In this document: piece by piece, positions 25,383 to 39,614 of the stretch
How positions within the stretch are numbered: position 1 is the stretch's first letter
Layout: each line of letters opens with the position of its first letter
The notes under the pieces: generated by a model
What the model was told of the DNA's origin: nothing
The model's input: the letters and a program-made list of their open reading frames with translations, nothing else
Database searches by the model: none
Source of the DNA: Phaeosaccion multiseriatum
Lineage: Eukaryota > Ochrophyta, other classes
DNA length: 64,000 nucleotides
Direction: 5' to 3'
NCBI GenBank assembly: GCA_965112735.1
Contig: OZ218959.1
Coordinates: forward strand, 2,170,001-2,234,000
Translations under genes and position numbers: made by a program

Positions 25383-28300
25383 ATGGAGGAGGCCGAGAAG
25401 AGGGCGGAGGATGGGTCGGTGGAGGAGGAGATCCGCTGGCCCACGCTGGCTGCTGAACTGGCGCAGGGCAAGTGGGCAGGCTGTCGCCTCGTCGACACCG
25501 TCTTTCTGGACAGCAGCGGCACAGGGGTGCACAAGTGGGTCTTCACCTCCAAGGGAGGGACCGTCACATGCAAGAAGAAAGGTGGGTGGTTGATGTAAAG
25601 GACAGAGAGAAGGACTCGCCTTTCAGTTCCTGCACCTGGCACCTCGAGCGTATTCGTGTGGGCGACGGCTCGTCCGGCCTTTGCAGCCTTTGCAACCCCC
25701 GTCGCTTACTTCTTTTGCTCTCTGCACTCTGCACTGCGTCAGGCATGGGCCAGGGCCAGACGCAGGGCCATGTTTCCATCGACAAAGTTGTGCAGCGCTT
25801 CACCCGCTTCGCGCTGGCGAACCCACACAACAACTCCGCCGAACAATTCGTGGCAGTCGTACACAAGACCAATAATGACAAAGGGCGTGAGGAGGGGGGG
25901 GGGGAGGAGACGGGGGAGGCAGGGAAAGAGATAGGTGTGCAGGCAACGGTGTACGACCGTGCTTCCTTTGAGGCCATAATGCTGTCTTCCACAGCAGAGG
26001 GCGGCGGGGGAGAGGCAGCAAGAATAGCGCCGCTGTTGGCCTCCGGGGAGAGTGGTGCCGAGCCAGCTTTGGCGCCGGGGGCAGTCTTGCAGTGCTTTCT
26101 CCGACCGAAGGGGGGCGGGAATGAGTTCTTTCGAGCCACGTGTAGCTGCAGCAACCCCGCGGCGGGCTCAGATGGAGAGGCCTCACTGGCAGCCGCGTTT
26201 GAGGTGAAGGTGGCGTTGTGTGGTCCGCTCTACGGACGAAGGAGAGATGCCGCAGGTGTGTAGGTGGGCGCGAATGGTGGCGCTGAGCAGGAGAATCTAC
26301 GCGGAAAGCTTGCTTGTTCGTCTTCTATGGGGCTAAACACGTCTTTCTCTTTCTCTCCGTCTTTCTCTCCCTCCCTCTCTCTTTCTCCCTCTTTCACTCT
26401 CTCCCTCCCTCTCTCGCTACCTCTCGCTAGCTCTCTCTCTCTCTCAAACTCAAATGCTCTATAACTATAGCTCTCTCTTACTCTCTCTCTCCCTCTCTCT
26501 CTCAACAGGTTTGACAGACGTCGCATCATGGCCGCCATCAGAGCGACAAGCTCCGGCGAGCAAAGAGACAGAGGCCACTGCCGTCAAGCAGGCTGCGCTG
26601 TCGCTCGTCGACTTTTTGCGTAGATCAGGGCCACCACCAGCGGGGGCGACAGGAGCAGTTGGTGATACGGCGGCAGGAGCAGAGGTGGCGACGCGGCAGC
26701 TCAAGGGATTAGAGGCAGACTTTATCGTGGACGACAACGGCGACTTGTGGCTCAGCGCTGTGCAGCGTGTGACGCTTGCTGCAGCACGAGTTGGTGATAC
26801 AGCAATAGGAGAGAAGGGAACGGCGACGGAAGAGCCGGAGATACAAAAGGCTGAGGGCGTAGGAGGAGGGGGAGGCGGCTGGGGAGGGGCCGGTCTTGTG
26901 GCCTCCTCCTCATCCTCCTCCTCTTCCTCCTCCGTATCACCAACTGGTGTATCTGCGGGTGTGCTACCCTTAGTAGAGATCGTGGGTGGCGTGTACATAT
27001 GTCACGCTGCTGCCTCTGGCCTGCGGGGGCTGTGTGCCTTCAAGCGGAGGAGAGCCACGCACGCACACACATCACCACAATCCCAGGCCGCAGAGGGAGG
27101 AGGAGGAGGAGGAGGAGAAGGAGGAGGAGGAGGAGGAGGAGGAGCGGGGGACGCCTCAAGCCGGGACGTTTGGGTGTACCGTGATGACGGAGGGGGGGGA
27201 GATGAGGAGGAGGGGCAACAAGAAGGAGGTTTAGCTGTTGGTGATACAGCAGGAGCAGCATCTTCTGCCAGTAGTCGCACCTTTGCTCAGAAGGCGCAGC
27301 AGCGATTCGAGATGAGCTGGAGGAGCGTGAAGCTTATGCAGGTAAGTCAGTGAATCGGTGGGTGTGTGTGTGCGGTTCGCAGTGAGTGGGTTAGTCGGGT
27401 TTGTAGCTTGCAGGCTGGAAGTACTGAGGATTCTTTCACTTTGCTTATTGTCCTTGGACTTGTCGGTCACTTCACTATTACTTTTCAACGTTTACATTGC
27501 TTGTTCTTGCTTGTTCATTTGAACAGGAAGAGGAGCACTTCCTCAGAGGCGAGGTGGGAGGAGCATCAGGCGACAACGACAACTGTGAGCCGATCGGTGC
27601 TGCAGGAGACGACGTCACGACCAAGTGGAAAGCCTTCGACGATCGGGCGTGTGCGGCTCTCTCACGAGAAGAAGGAGGAGAGGGGGAGGAGCGGAGGGTG
27701 ACGGTGTGTGGTAACTGCCACGAGATCGTCTCTAAGCTCGACGACATACGCCGGGGGGGGTTCGGGCTGCTACAGGAGTTGGTGATACAGGAGCAGGAGG
27801 CTCCCAAGCGACCAGAGATGGAAGGAGAAGGCGAGGGTGGGGGGCGGGGTGGGGAGGGGGAGGAAGGCGACGGGATTGCGCCAGAGCCAGAGGACGAAGT
27901 TAACTTTGTTGGCTTGGAGCAAACAGTTACGTTTTCCTCCTCGCCGGCCCAGCTCGAGCAACAGGGGCGGTCGAGGGGTAAGACCCAGCAGTTGGTGGTA
28001 CAGCAATCGCCAAGAGGGAAGCTCGACAGACTGGCACAGACATACACCGCGGGGGCGGCCCCGAGCAGCAAAGGGAAGGCAGCAGGGGCCAAGAAGGTGA
28101 GGAAGGGGGGATGAAGGGCAAGTAGGCCTCGGGCTCCGTGTGTGTACCCACTTGCTGCTGTATCACCAACTGCTGCTGCTGCTGCTGCTGCTGCTGCTAC
28201 TACTGCTACTGCTACTGCTACTGCCTTGTATGCCTATACAGAAAAAGCTCCGAAAGATCAAAGCGAGCGTGACCAAGACGGGGAAAGAAAGAGGAAACCC

Positions 28301-28562
28301 CGAGAGGGAGCAGGGGGACGACTTCGAGCACCCCCCTGACGTCACTCTCATGGCGCAGTTCGCCGCCGAGCGAGACCGCCAAGCGAGGGAGATGGGAGTG
28401 GAGGAGCTGGGTAGCCCGGCCGTGTCGAGTGTCTTTGGGGCGACACGGCCTCTGGGCATGTCCTCCTCCTCCTTCGATAATGATGATGATGATGATGATG
28501 ACGGCTTTGGGCCGGTGAGAGGCAAGAAGGGGGTGGTGCGACAGCGACGACAGCAACAGCAG

Positions 28563-28598
<36 letters not shown>

Positions 28599-29087
28599 TT
28601 GGTGAAACGGCAGCAGAGGGGTCATGTAGCGGAGCTGGACGAGCGCTTGTCTGTGGATGAGCGACTCCTTCATCAACTTGAGGCAGTGGCTGAGCAGCGC
28701 TCCATCAGTCGAGGCTTTGGTTCGAGCGGCATCCTCACAGGAGGAGGAGGAGGAGGAGGAGGAGGAGAGCTCGAGCCTCTCAATGGCACGGGCGCTCACA
28801 CTCGGAGTCTGTCCACGTCCTTGATTCTGTCCGAGGGCGGTGGTGGCGGCGATGACGGTTTCGGCGGTTTCGGAAAGGAGCTGGATGGGCCCCAAGGAGG
28901 TCGGGGAGGGGGGACGATGAGCCAATCGGAGATTGAATTCCTGCGCCGGTCCGAGAAAGGTGCCCCGGATGTCGGGGGTGTTGGAGAAGGGAAGGCAGTG
29001 GATGGGCGGGGAGCGGACCAGGGAAGGAACAGCTTGGACAAGGTGGGTGGGTGGGTGGGTGGGTGGGGAGCGGGGGTTATCGAACCT

Positions 29088-29124
<37 letters not shown>

Positions 29125-29382
29125 ACTCTGCGCGGCCCTGTTGTGTCCCTTCCCTTGCGTGTTGTGGTCATTCCTTGCTGCTTGTCCAGCTCCATCCACT
29201 TCTTGGAGCTTACTTTTCTGTTTCCTGTACTTTGCGTTGCTGTGTGTTTTGCTGTTTGCCTCTCCCGGGGCCGGCCTGCCCTATGCCTGACCAACCCATC
29301 CAGGCGGGGAGTGTGTCTTTCGAGCAGGCGTTCAACAGCATGCAAGGTCAGCAACTGCAACAGCAGCAGCAGCAGCAGCAGC

Positions 29383-29467
<85 letters not shown>

Positions 29468-32459
29468 GCAACAACAACAACAGCAGCAACAACAGGCACT
29501 AGCGCTGTCGCAGCAGTCCATCGGATATGAGAGCGGTGCAGAGGGGGCGGGGCAGGGGCAGGGGAAGCAGTTGGTGATACAGAAGCAGGGGGGAGGGGCC
29601 AACTCGGGCACCATTGACGCTCTCCGAGCCCGAGCGGCGCAGCTGCAGGTGAAGCGCAAGAATTACCCCCCCCCCCCCCTCATGCCATGACACTCACATG
29701 ACACGAAATGTCGAGCAGTTTCAGGACTGACCCATCCACTGCCATCCCTTTGACCCACCCACCCACCCATCCACCGTCCTGACAGCTCCCATCAACTGCC
29801 GTGACCCACCCACTGCTTTAAGTAGGAGAACGCTGCCCTTTCCTGTCCTGACACACCCTCATCCACCGCCATGCACTGCCATGTACTACCATCCACTGCC
29901 ACCCACTACCATCCTCTACCATGCACTGCCATCCACTGCCATCCACTGCCATCCCCCTTTAGTCGGAGAACGCTGCCCTTTTGAAGCGCGTGCATAAGGT
30001 GGAGGAGAGCGGCATCGCAGAGAGCGAGAGGGCAGAAAGGGCCATCAAGCGCCTAGCCACTGCACAGGTTGGTGGAGGGTGTCAGGACAGAGGAGATATC
30101 TCTGTCTTATCTTGTGGTCTCATTCTTTTCTCTCTTTCTGTCTCTCTCTCCCTCTCTCTCTCTGTATCTCTCCCTCCGTCTCTCTCTCTCTCTTTCTCTC
30201 TCTCTGTACCTGTCTCTGTCCCTCTCTCTATGCCTATGCCGCCACACCCCCATCCCGACCCCGACCGTTGCGTTTACCTGCCTTTCTACTGCTGCCGCTG
30301 TATCACCAACTGCTGTCCCTGCCCCTGCCCTTGATCGCTACTCCATCGGTCAATCCATCCATCAATCAAATCATTCCCATCCACCCTGGATCAGGCGGAG
30401 TTCGTGCGAGTGATGAAGGAGAAGGACGCGGACCTAAAGCGGCGCCTGTTGGAGAGTGAAGAGAAGCACAGTCAGAAGCTTGCCGACTCCATGCGGGTAG
30501 CCATGCATGGGGCGAGGAGAGCAGGAGAGAGCCGAGGAGGAGGAGGAGGAGAAGGAGATGATAATGAAGGAGGAGGAGGGGCAGGGGGAGGGGGGGGGGT
30601 AAGAGGCAGCAAGGAGCTTGTAAAGAAGCTCGATGAGGCGCAACGTGTCATTGCGGCCCAGGCACATGCAATGGCAGAGTTGCGCCGGACCATGGCTCAG
30701 GAGAGGGCTGAGGAGGTAGGGAGGGAACAGATCAAGGCGAGGAAGGACCTGGGGGAAGCCCAGGCCTTGTCCGCCGCTCTGGAGGATCGAACCCACGCTC
30801 TGCAGCTTCAGCTGGGGGAAGCTTCCAAGCAGTTGAGCATCATGAAGAGCCGAGAGGCAGAGGCCAATCGAGGCAAGAAAGCGGCGGAGGCGGAGGTGCA
30901 AGGGATGCGGAAGGATATGTTGGTGCTTCGGCAGGCGGTGTCACAGGCGGCGAGTCTGGATGTGGAGGACGGAGATGTGAGATCGGAGGGCGTGATGCGA
31001 GATGGACAAAGTGCGATTAGCGCCATCACGGCCACGTCGGATGCGCGGATTCGCACCTTGAACAACAAGGTAGGAGGAGTGCTCAGTGTTGAAGGCTCGT
31101 CTCTCGCTCCTGATCTTCTCTCTCTCTCTCTTCTCTCTCTCTTTTTCGCTTCTGTGCCCAGCCATCTGCCCATCCACTCACTCTCTCCCTCACTCACTCA
31201 CTCACTCACTCACTCCCTCACTCACTCACTCACTCACTCACTCACTCATTTACTTCATTCACTCACTCACTGACTGACTGACTGACTGACTGACTGACTG
31301 ACAGACCCAATCACTCGCTCACTCACTCACTCACTCACTCACTCACTTACTCACTCACCTTCCTCCCACTCCCTCCTCCCACTCCTTCCTCCCACTCCCT
31401 CCTCCCACTCCCTCCACCCCCCCTCCCTCACTCCCTCACTCCCTCCCTCCCTCCCTCCCATCCTTCCCTCCCCTCCCTCCCTCCCTCCCTCCCTCCCTCC
31501 CTCCCTCCCTCCCTCCCTCCCTCCACACGAAGGTCGAGTACCTAAAGGCCCAGTTGGCAAGCGAGCAAACCGCAAGACGTGAGGTCGAAGAGTCTCTCAC
31601 CGCCAGTCGGAGGAAGGTCGGGGAGGGGAGGGAGGAGGCACGCCAGGCCGAGGAAGCAGCCAATGTCAAGCAAGGGTTGGCCGTGGAGGCTACCCAGAAG
31701 CGGATGCTCGCCACAATTGAGGAGAAGGTGGGGGAGTTATGCCGTATGCAGACCAAGGTGCAATCACTGCAGGATCAGCTGGGAGATGCCCTCGGTGAGT
31801 TGGAGAGGAGGAGTGTAAGTCCATGGGAGTGAAGTGGAGGGGAGTGGAGAGGAATGGAGAAGGAGAGGAGGGAAGGGGGGGGAGGGGAGAAGGGGACTGG
31901 GTTGAAGTGAAGTGGAGTAGAGAAAGAGACACAGAGAGAGAGAGACGTATAGAAAAAGATTCCAACCCCTCATCTGTCCCACTCCCTCCCCCTCTCCCCC
32001 TCTCCCTCCCCTCCCCCCCACAAAGGCGAGGCAAGCTTGTGGAAGTCCCGTGAAGAGTCTGCCCTAGCCGAAGTGTCCACTCTCCAAGCCCGTCTCGAGG
32101 AGGGGAGGGCGGAAAGGGGGCGCCTCATGGCCCGCAACGACGAGTTGTCCGGCCTTCATCTGCGCGATGATGAGGTCTGTGTAAATCCAGCAATTGTATG
32201 ATATGATTGTGTCACCAACTGCTTTTGTGTGTGGTATGTATGTATCGCCGTATCACCAACTGCTCTTTGCGTGTGGGATGTATGTACCTCTCCCCCGCCT
32301 CGCCCACCCACCTTTCCTCCCTTCCTCTCCCTCTCTCTCTCTCGCTCCCTCTCTCTCTGGCTCTCTCTCTCTATCTCTCTCTCTCGCTCCCTCACTCTCT
32401 CTGGCTCTCTCTCTCTCTCCCTCCCTCCCTCTCTCTCTCTGACTCTCTCTCTCTGGCTC

Positions 32460-32490
<31 letters not shown>

Positions 32491-35400
32491 CGCTCTCGCT
32501 CTCGCTCTCTCAGGTGCTGGCCAGCCAAGCCGCGTCCGAGGCCGTTATTCGTCGCCTCGATAACGAAAGACAGTACCTCAAATCACAGCTGGAGAGCGAG
32601 ATTACATGTCGAACAGAGCTCCAGACGGCCCTGGATACAGCGAGTGCGCAGTTGGGGGAGACAAAGGTGTCTATGGCCAAGCAGATGCAGGAGAGTCAGG
32701 AGGAGCACGACAAGCAGGTACGAGACGGGAGAGGGAAGGAGGAGAGGGAAGGGAAGGGAAGGGAAGGGAAGGGGAGGGGAGGGGAGGGGAGGGGAGGGGA
32801 GGGGAGGGGAAGGGAAGGGAGGGGAGGGGAGGGGAGGGGAGGGGAGGAGAGGGGAGGGGAGGGAAGGGAAGGGGAGGAGAGGGGAGGGGAGGGGAGGGGA
32901 GGGGAGGGGAGGGGAGGGGAGGGAAGGGGAGGGGAGGGGAAGGGAGGGGAGGGCAGGGCAGGGGAGGGGAGGAGAGGGGAGGGGAGGGGAGGGGAGGGGA
33001 GGGGAGGGGAGGGGAAGGGAGGGGAGGGGAGGGGAGGGGAAGGGAGGGAAGCTCTCTCTCTCTTTGTCCTCTGTCTTATCCGTTGCGAGTGTGTAGCGTT
33101 CTTGAGGCGCCCTCAAGCATGCAAAGCATCCATCCGCGTCCTCACCTTCCCTTCTCCTCTCCCCCCCCTCTCCTTCCCCTTCCCCTCCCGCCCTCCCTCC
33201 CTCCTTCCCTCCCCTTCCCCGCCATCGCTGCTTCCCCTCCCCTCCCCTTTCCATCCCTCCCCTCCTTCCCCTTCCTCCGCTTCCCTCTTCCCAACAGATT
33301 ACAAAGCTGAAGAACCAACTGTCCTCCTCCTCCTCGGACAACTCGTCTTTAGAAGCCGAGGCCGTGAGCGCCACCAAGCAGCTTGAGGCCGTGCGCAAGG
33401 CATATGGGCAGGTGTGTCTGTGTATGTGCGTGTGCGTGCGTGTGTGTGTGTGTGTGGTATCATGCGTAGGACACCACCCCACCCGCACCAACACATCGCC
33501 CCTCCTCCTCCTCCTCCTCCTCCTCCTCCTCCTCATGCACTGCCATCCATCCACTGCCATCCATCCACTCCCACCCCCTCTTCCTCCTCTTCCTCTCCAC
33601 CACACAGGTTCGTGACCAGCTCCGCGTGGAACAGGCAGCAATGGAGACGACCCGTACCGCCAACAGGCGCCTCAGGGAGGAGCTCAGCAGTGCTCAAGAG
33701 CAAGTCAAGGGCCTGGAGGGAGAGCTCCGAGACGCCAACGCTCGCCACGGCAGCCACATGTTTGCTGTGCAGAGCTCGCTGGATGAACAGGTGGGTGATG
33801 ATGATGATGATGATGATGATGGTGGTGATGATGATGGTGATGGTGATGATGATGATGGTGGTGGTGGTGATGATGATGATGATGGTGATGGTGATGATGA
33901 TGATGATGATATCTCGATATACGATTTAGAGATATCGATGATTGATATCGATTAGGGATATCGATCATCGATATTGGTCTTGGGGATGATCGATGTTGGG
34001 TGTTCTGTCGTCGAGTGTATGGCACTGAAGCTGAAACTGCACCTGAAACTGCACCTTGTTCACACACACACACAAACACACACAAACACGCAGGAGGCCT
34101 CCAAGGCAGCCTTGGCCGTGGGTCTCCGAGCCGAGGTGGAGAAGGAGGCGTTACGAACGGCAGAGGTCCAAGCACAGATGTTGGTGATCCAAAAGGAGCA
34201 CGAGAGGGAGCTGCAAGAGGCCGAGCGGACGGTAGGGGCCGAGCGCCTGGGCCAAGTGCTCGTGCGCTGGAGGAAGAATCGGCTGTGGGGTGTGTGGGCA
34301 CAATGGCAGCTCGGCAATGGGCTTGGTAGGGGGTATGAGGATGTTAAAAGACAGACCGAGGAGACACTCATGGCGGCGGGGAAACGGGCCCGTGCGACGC
34401 AGGATTTGGCGCTGGAGGAGGCGTATGGACAGGCGCAGGAGGAGAGGAATGCGCTGTTGCGAAAGTGGGAGGAGGAGAAGGAGGGTATGCGGGAGGGTTG
34501 GAGGGAGACGGAGGAGCAGCTTAGCAGAGCGGCGGCAGAGCAACAGGCAGCTGCGCTTGATGGGGTGAGTGAGGGAGTGAGGGAGTGAGTGAGTGGGTGG
34601 GTGGGTGAGTGAATGAGTGAGTGAGTGAGTGAGTGAGTGAGTGAGTGAGTGAGTGAGTGAGTGAGTGGTTGAGTGGGTGAGTAAGTCAGTGAGTGGGCGG
34701 GTGGGGGGTGGGGTGTACGTCCTGGGGTATGTGTTTCGGTTTGCGTGGCAGATGAAATTGACTTGCTCTAACCTCTCTCCCCGCTCCCACCCTCCCTCCC
34801 TCCCTCCCTCCCTCCCTCCCTCCCTCCCTCCCTCCCTCCCTCCCTCTCAGCTGCGAGTGGAAGCGGCCGCTCGCCTCTCCAAGGTGGAGCAAGACGGAAA
34901 GGACGCCTTGGCAAGACTCAAGACAGGTAGGTGCATGCAGTACGGTGGTTCCAGAAACGGTTACACAACAGAAAGCCCCCCCCCCCCCCACCCACCCACC
35001 CCGTCATCCACCCACCACCTCACCCTAAGCTTCTTTTCATTCACCCCGCCTCTTTTCAATTCTGATTCTGATTCTGATTCTGATTCTGATTCTGACTCTC
35101 CATTCTCAGAACACGCTCGGAACCTATCCGAGGTGCAGCGTCGGGCTGCAGAAGAGCTCTCACGCCAAGTGCACAGAGCGGAAGAGAAGGGACTGAGCGA
35201 CGTGGCAAAGGCTTTGGAGGAGGCGGATCACAGATGGAGAGAGGTCCTGAGGACAGAGGTGGACAAGGTGAGCGGAGGGGAGGGGAGGGGAGGGGAGGGG
35301 AGGGGAGGCGGAAAGAGGGAGAGAGAGAGGGGGAGGGAGGAGGAGGGAAGGAGAGGGAGCGGGGGGCGGGGGGGGTGGGAGAGAGGGAGGGAGGGGAGGG

Positions 35401-38369
35401 GGGGGAGGGAGGGTTGCGCACGGTGCCTGGTTGCGTGCACTCCTATCAATGGACCCCTCGTGCGCTTGCTCCTATCAAAGCAACCCTCCAACCAACCAAC
35501 CAACCAACCAACCAAAACACCCCGACCAACCACCCCCCCACGCTACCGTTACAGATGAAGGAGCAGGAGGAGCTTCTCCGATCTGCGCTGCTTGCAGATC
35601 AAGACTCTCTCCTTGCAGAGGCACAAGAGGCCTTTGCAGCAGAGAGGATCCGCTGGGAGGAGGATCAGGCCCGACAGATCAAGTTACAAGTGGAGGAGGA
35701 GAGGGAGAGGGGAGCGGCAAGGGGCGTGGAGGAGAAGGCGAGGGGGTACGATGAAGGGAGGATAGAGGCGGAGCACAAGTGGGAGGAGGAGCGGAAGAAG
35801 ATTGAGGAGAAGGAGGAGGGCGTGGAGAAGGTGAGGGAGGGAGGTGGGGAGAGAGGGAGAGACGGAGGGAGGGCTTTTGTGTGAGTGAGAGAGAAGGGGA
35901 GTGAGAGAAGAAGGGAGGGAGGGAGTGAGTGAGTGAGTGAGGGAGTGAGTGAGTGAGTGAGTGAGTGAGTGAGTGAGTGAGTGAGGCTCTGGGGGTTAAG
36001 TACAGGGAAGGTGCATACCTACGGGATGGGGAAACAAACAAACCCTGACCTCTTCCTCCTCCTCACCCCGCGCGCTCCTCCGCTTTCCCCTCAGCTCTGG
36101 CAAGCGAAGCTGGAGAGCACCAAAGCCGCTCTAAACGAGCGACTAAAGCTGGCCCGCTTCAAATGGGAGGAAGAGGAGAAGAAGCACCAAGGGGAACTGC
36201 GGGGCGGGTTGGAGGAGGTGAAGGAGAGAGCTGTCAAGCAGGCTGAGGGCAAGTGGAAAAGGGAGCTGCAGCAAGCCGAGGGACGAGCGCTGTCCATGGC
36301 TGCGAAGGAGTACGAGCGGGGCGTGGTGGAGAGAGGTTAGTGGCGAGAGAGGGGGGGAAGGGGAGGAGAGGAGAGGAGAGGAGAGGAGGGGAGGGGAGGG
36401 GAGGGGAGGGGAGGGGAGAGGAGAGGAGGTGAGAGAAAAGAGAGGAGGGGAGAGGAGAGAGAGGTGAGAGAAAAGAGAGGAGAGAAAAGAACAGGAGAGG
36501 AGAGAGAGGAGAGAAAGGAGATGAGAGGAGAGAAGAGAGAGAGAGAGAAGGTAGGAGGGAGAGAAGAGAGAGAGGGGGGGTTTGTCTCTTCCCTTTGCCT
36601 GTCTGTCATCATCATTATCACGGCTCTTGCACTACACTTAGCCCTTAGCCCCCTCGCTCTTCTCACTTTGCCCTGCGTACCATCTATCTCTCTCTTTTGT
36701 CTCTCTTTCTCCTTCTCCCTCTCGCCCCCCCTGTCCCTCTTTCTCCCTCTCTCCTCCTCTTTCTCCCTCTCCCTCTCTCCCCCTCTGCCCCTCTTTCTCC
36801 CTCTCTCCCCCTCTGCCCCTCTTTCTCCCTCTCTCCTCCTCTTTCTCCCTCTCCCTCCCGCCCCCCCTGTCCCTCTTTCTCCCTCTCTCCTCCTCTTTCT
36901 CCCTCTCCCTCTCTCCCCCTCTGCCCCTCTTTCTCCCTCTCTCCCCCTCTGCCCCTCTTTCTCCCTCTCTCCTCCTCTTTCTCCCTCTCCCTCCCGCCCC
37001 CCCTGTCCCTCTTTCTCCCTCTCTCCTCCTCTTTCTCCCTCTCCCTCTCTCCCCCTCTGCCCCTCTTTCTCCCTCTCTCCTCCTCTTTCTCCCTCTCCCT
37101 CTCCCTCTCGCCCCCTCTCCCTCTCTCCTGCTCTATCCCTGCCTCTCCCTCTCTCCTCCCCCCCCCCCCCCCTCTCCTCTCTCTCTCTCTGTAGGCGCTA
37201 AGGCTGAAGAGGAGGTGGCTGCTCTGAAGGCCGCAGCGGAGAGGGCGCTTGAGGCCGTGAAGGCAGGAGCCAAGGTGGGGGACGCGCACACACACGCACC
37301 CGCACACGCACGCGCCCACACACACACACACACACACACTTGACTCGCCTTACTTCCTTGCCTTCAGCCCAATGACTTACTGTTTTGGCGCCCACACACA
37401 CACACACACACACACACTTGACTCGCCTTACTTCCTTGCCTTCAGCCCAATGACTTACTGTTTTCGCTGACTTGCCTTCCTTGCCTTCAGCCCAATGACT
37501 TACTGATTTGACTGACTGACGCTCACCTCCCCTCATCCCTTCCTCCCTCCCACACACACACACACACTCTCTCTCTCTCGGTGTGGACAGAAATCACTAT
37601 CAGAACTCGCCGCAGCGAACGAAGAGGAGAGAGTGGAGCTGCAGGTAAGTTTGAGTTTCAGCCTTCGAGAGGGGGGGGAGGGGGGAGGGAGGAGTGTGGA
37701 TTGACTGACCCCAGGCTGCCTCGAATGAGGTCTTTCTGATATGTACAGCTCCATAGGCTACACTGGTCTATGGTATATAATCTTACGAACAGCTCCATAG
37801 GTTTCCAGAGGTCTATGGTATATAGCAATAGAGCTGCGTACGATGAGCTATGGTCAGCTCCATAGAGAAGCTCGACTTTCGTCGTCGACATGCTTTGTCG
37901 CGTGTGCCCCTCTTCCCACAAGACGGTTCGTTTCATCCCAACCCATCCGATCCACTGCCATCCCACCGCATGGCATCCATTACCATCTGCACAGGCACAG
38001 GCCGCGCTGGAGCGTGAGGAGGCGGTGAAGGGTGCTCTAGCGGTGGCGAAGGGGGGATGGAGCGCAGAACAGGCCCAGGCAGTGGAGGACGCCATCAAGA
38101 AAACCAAGGTATGGGAGGGGAGGGAGGGGGGAGGGGAGGGGAGGGGGGGTACTCGCAGTTGGGTCTTGGGAAATTGGGCACACAGACTACCTGGGCTCAC
38201 TAGTCCTGACCTACCCTACCCATCCACTGCCATCCCCTACCCCTCCCCCCCCCGAAGGCTCTGTGCAAGGCCGCCCACAGCAAGGAGATGGCAGGAACTG
38301 TCGCTGCCGTCCGAGCGAGAGAGAAGCTCAACACAGAACGGAAGGGTACGTGAGCGAGGGCAATATCGC

Positions 38370-38415
<46 letters not shown>

Positions 38416-39453
38416 TCTGTATCACCAACTGCTGCTATGGCTGCCGCTTCCCTCCTCCGCATTTCACTTGTGGCCCTTCCGTCTAGACCCCTCGCTTTTT
38501 GCTATCCTTCTCTCTCTCATGTTACCCGCCTCGTCTCTCCTCTCATCTCGTCTGCTGCTCCCCTCCTCTCCTCTCGTCTTGAACTCCCCTCCTCCCCTCC
38601 CCACAGCTGAGGAGCTGCGGGACCTCAAGATCGCATTCGCGCAAGAGAGACACGCCCTGGTGAGCGGCTGAGAGGGGGTACACCCAACCTGCCCAATGAG
38701 TACCCAACCTGACCAATGATACCCAAACTCCCCAAACCCCCCCAACTACCCTACCCTACCCTACCCTACCCTACCCTACCCTACCCTACCCTACCCTACC
38801 CTACCCTACCCTGCCCTACCCTACCCTACCCTACCCTACCCTACCCTACCCTGCCCTACCCTACCCTACCCTACCCTACCCTACCCTGCCCTACCCTACC
38901 CTACCCTACCCTACCCTACCCTACCCTACCCTACCCTGCCCTACCCTACCCTACCCTACCCTACCCTACCCTACCTTACCCTACCCTACCCTACCCTGCC
39001 CTACCCTACCCTACCCTACCCTACCCTACCCTACCCTACCCTACCCTACCCTACCCTACCCTACCCTACCCTACCCTACCCTACCCTACCCTACCCTACC
39101 CTACCCTACCCTACCCTACCCTGCCCTACCCTGCCCTACCCTACCCTACCCTACCCTACCCTACCCTACCCTACCCTACCCTACCCTACCCTACCCTACC
39201 CTACCCTACCCTACCTTACCCTACCCTACCCTTGTCCAGGCGGAAGCGGCGTCCAAGGCCGAGCAGGAGGCCCTTGCCGCAGCTGCAGAGATGAAGAGCA
39301 ACCTTCACGTGCTCAGCGAGGCCAACGCGCGAGCAAGGACACAGTGGGAGGCGGGACAGAAGGCCGCCATGGAGAAGGTGGGTTGGTTGGTTGGTTGGTT
39401 GGTTGGTTGGGTGTGGCTGTGGCTGTGGGTGGGTGTGTGTGTGTGGCTGTGTG

Positions 39454-39515
<62 letters not shown>

Positions 39516-39583
39516 GTGTGGCTGTGTGACTGTGTGGGTGTGTGTGTGTGTATGTATGTGTGTATGTGTGTGGCTGTGTGGGT

Positions 39584-39614
<31 letters not shown>

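Noticed and set aside
28218-29492. Minus-strand poly-Leu frame of 424 codons
   Set aside because: Antisense of the Gln-rich exons 5 and 6 of the coiled-coil gene.
38716-39294. Long open frame encoding a Pro-Thr-Leu-Pro-Tyr repeat protein
   Set aside because: It is the CCCTA intron array read in frame; a 5-bp repeat stays open in several frames. The splice sites on either side and the coiled-coil reading frame explain the region.
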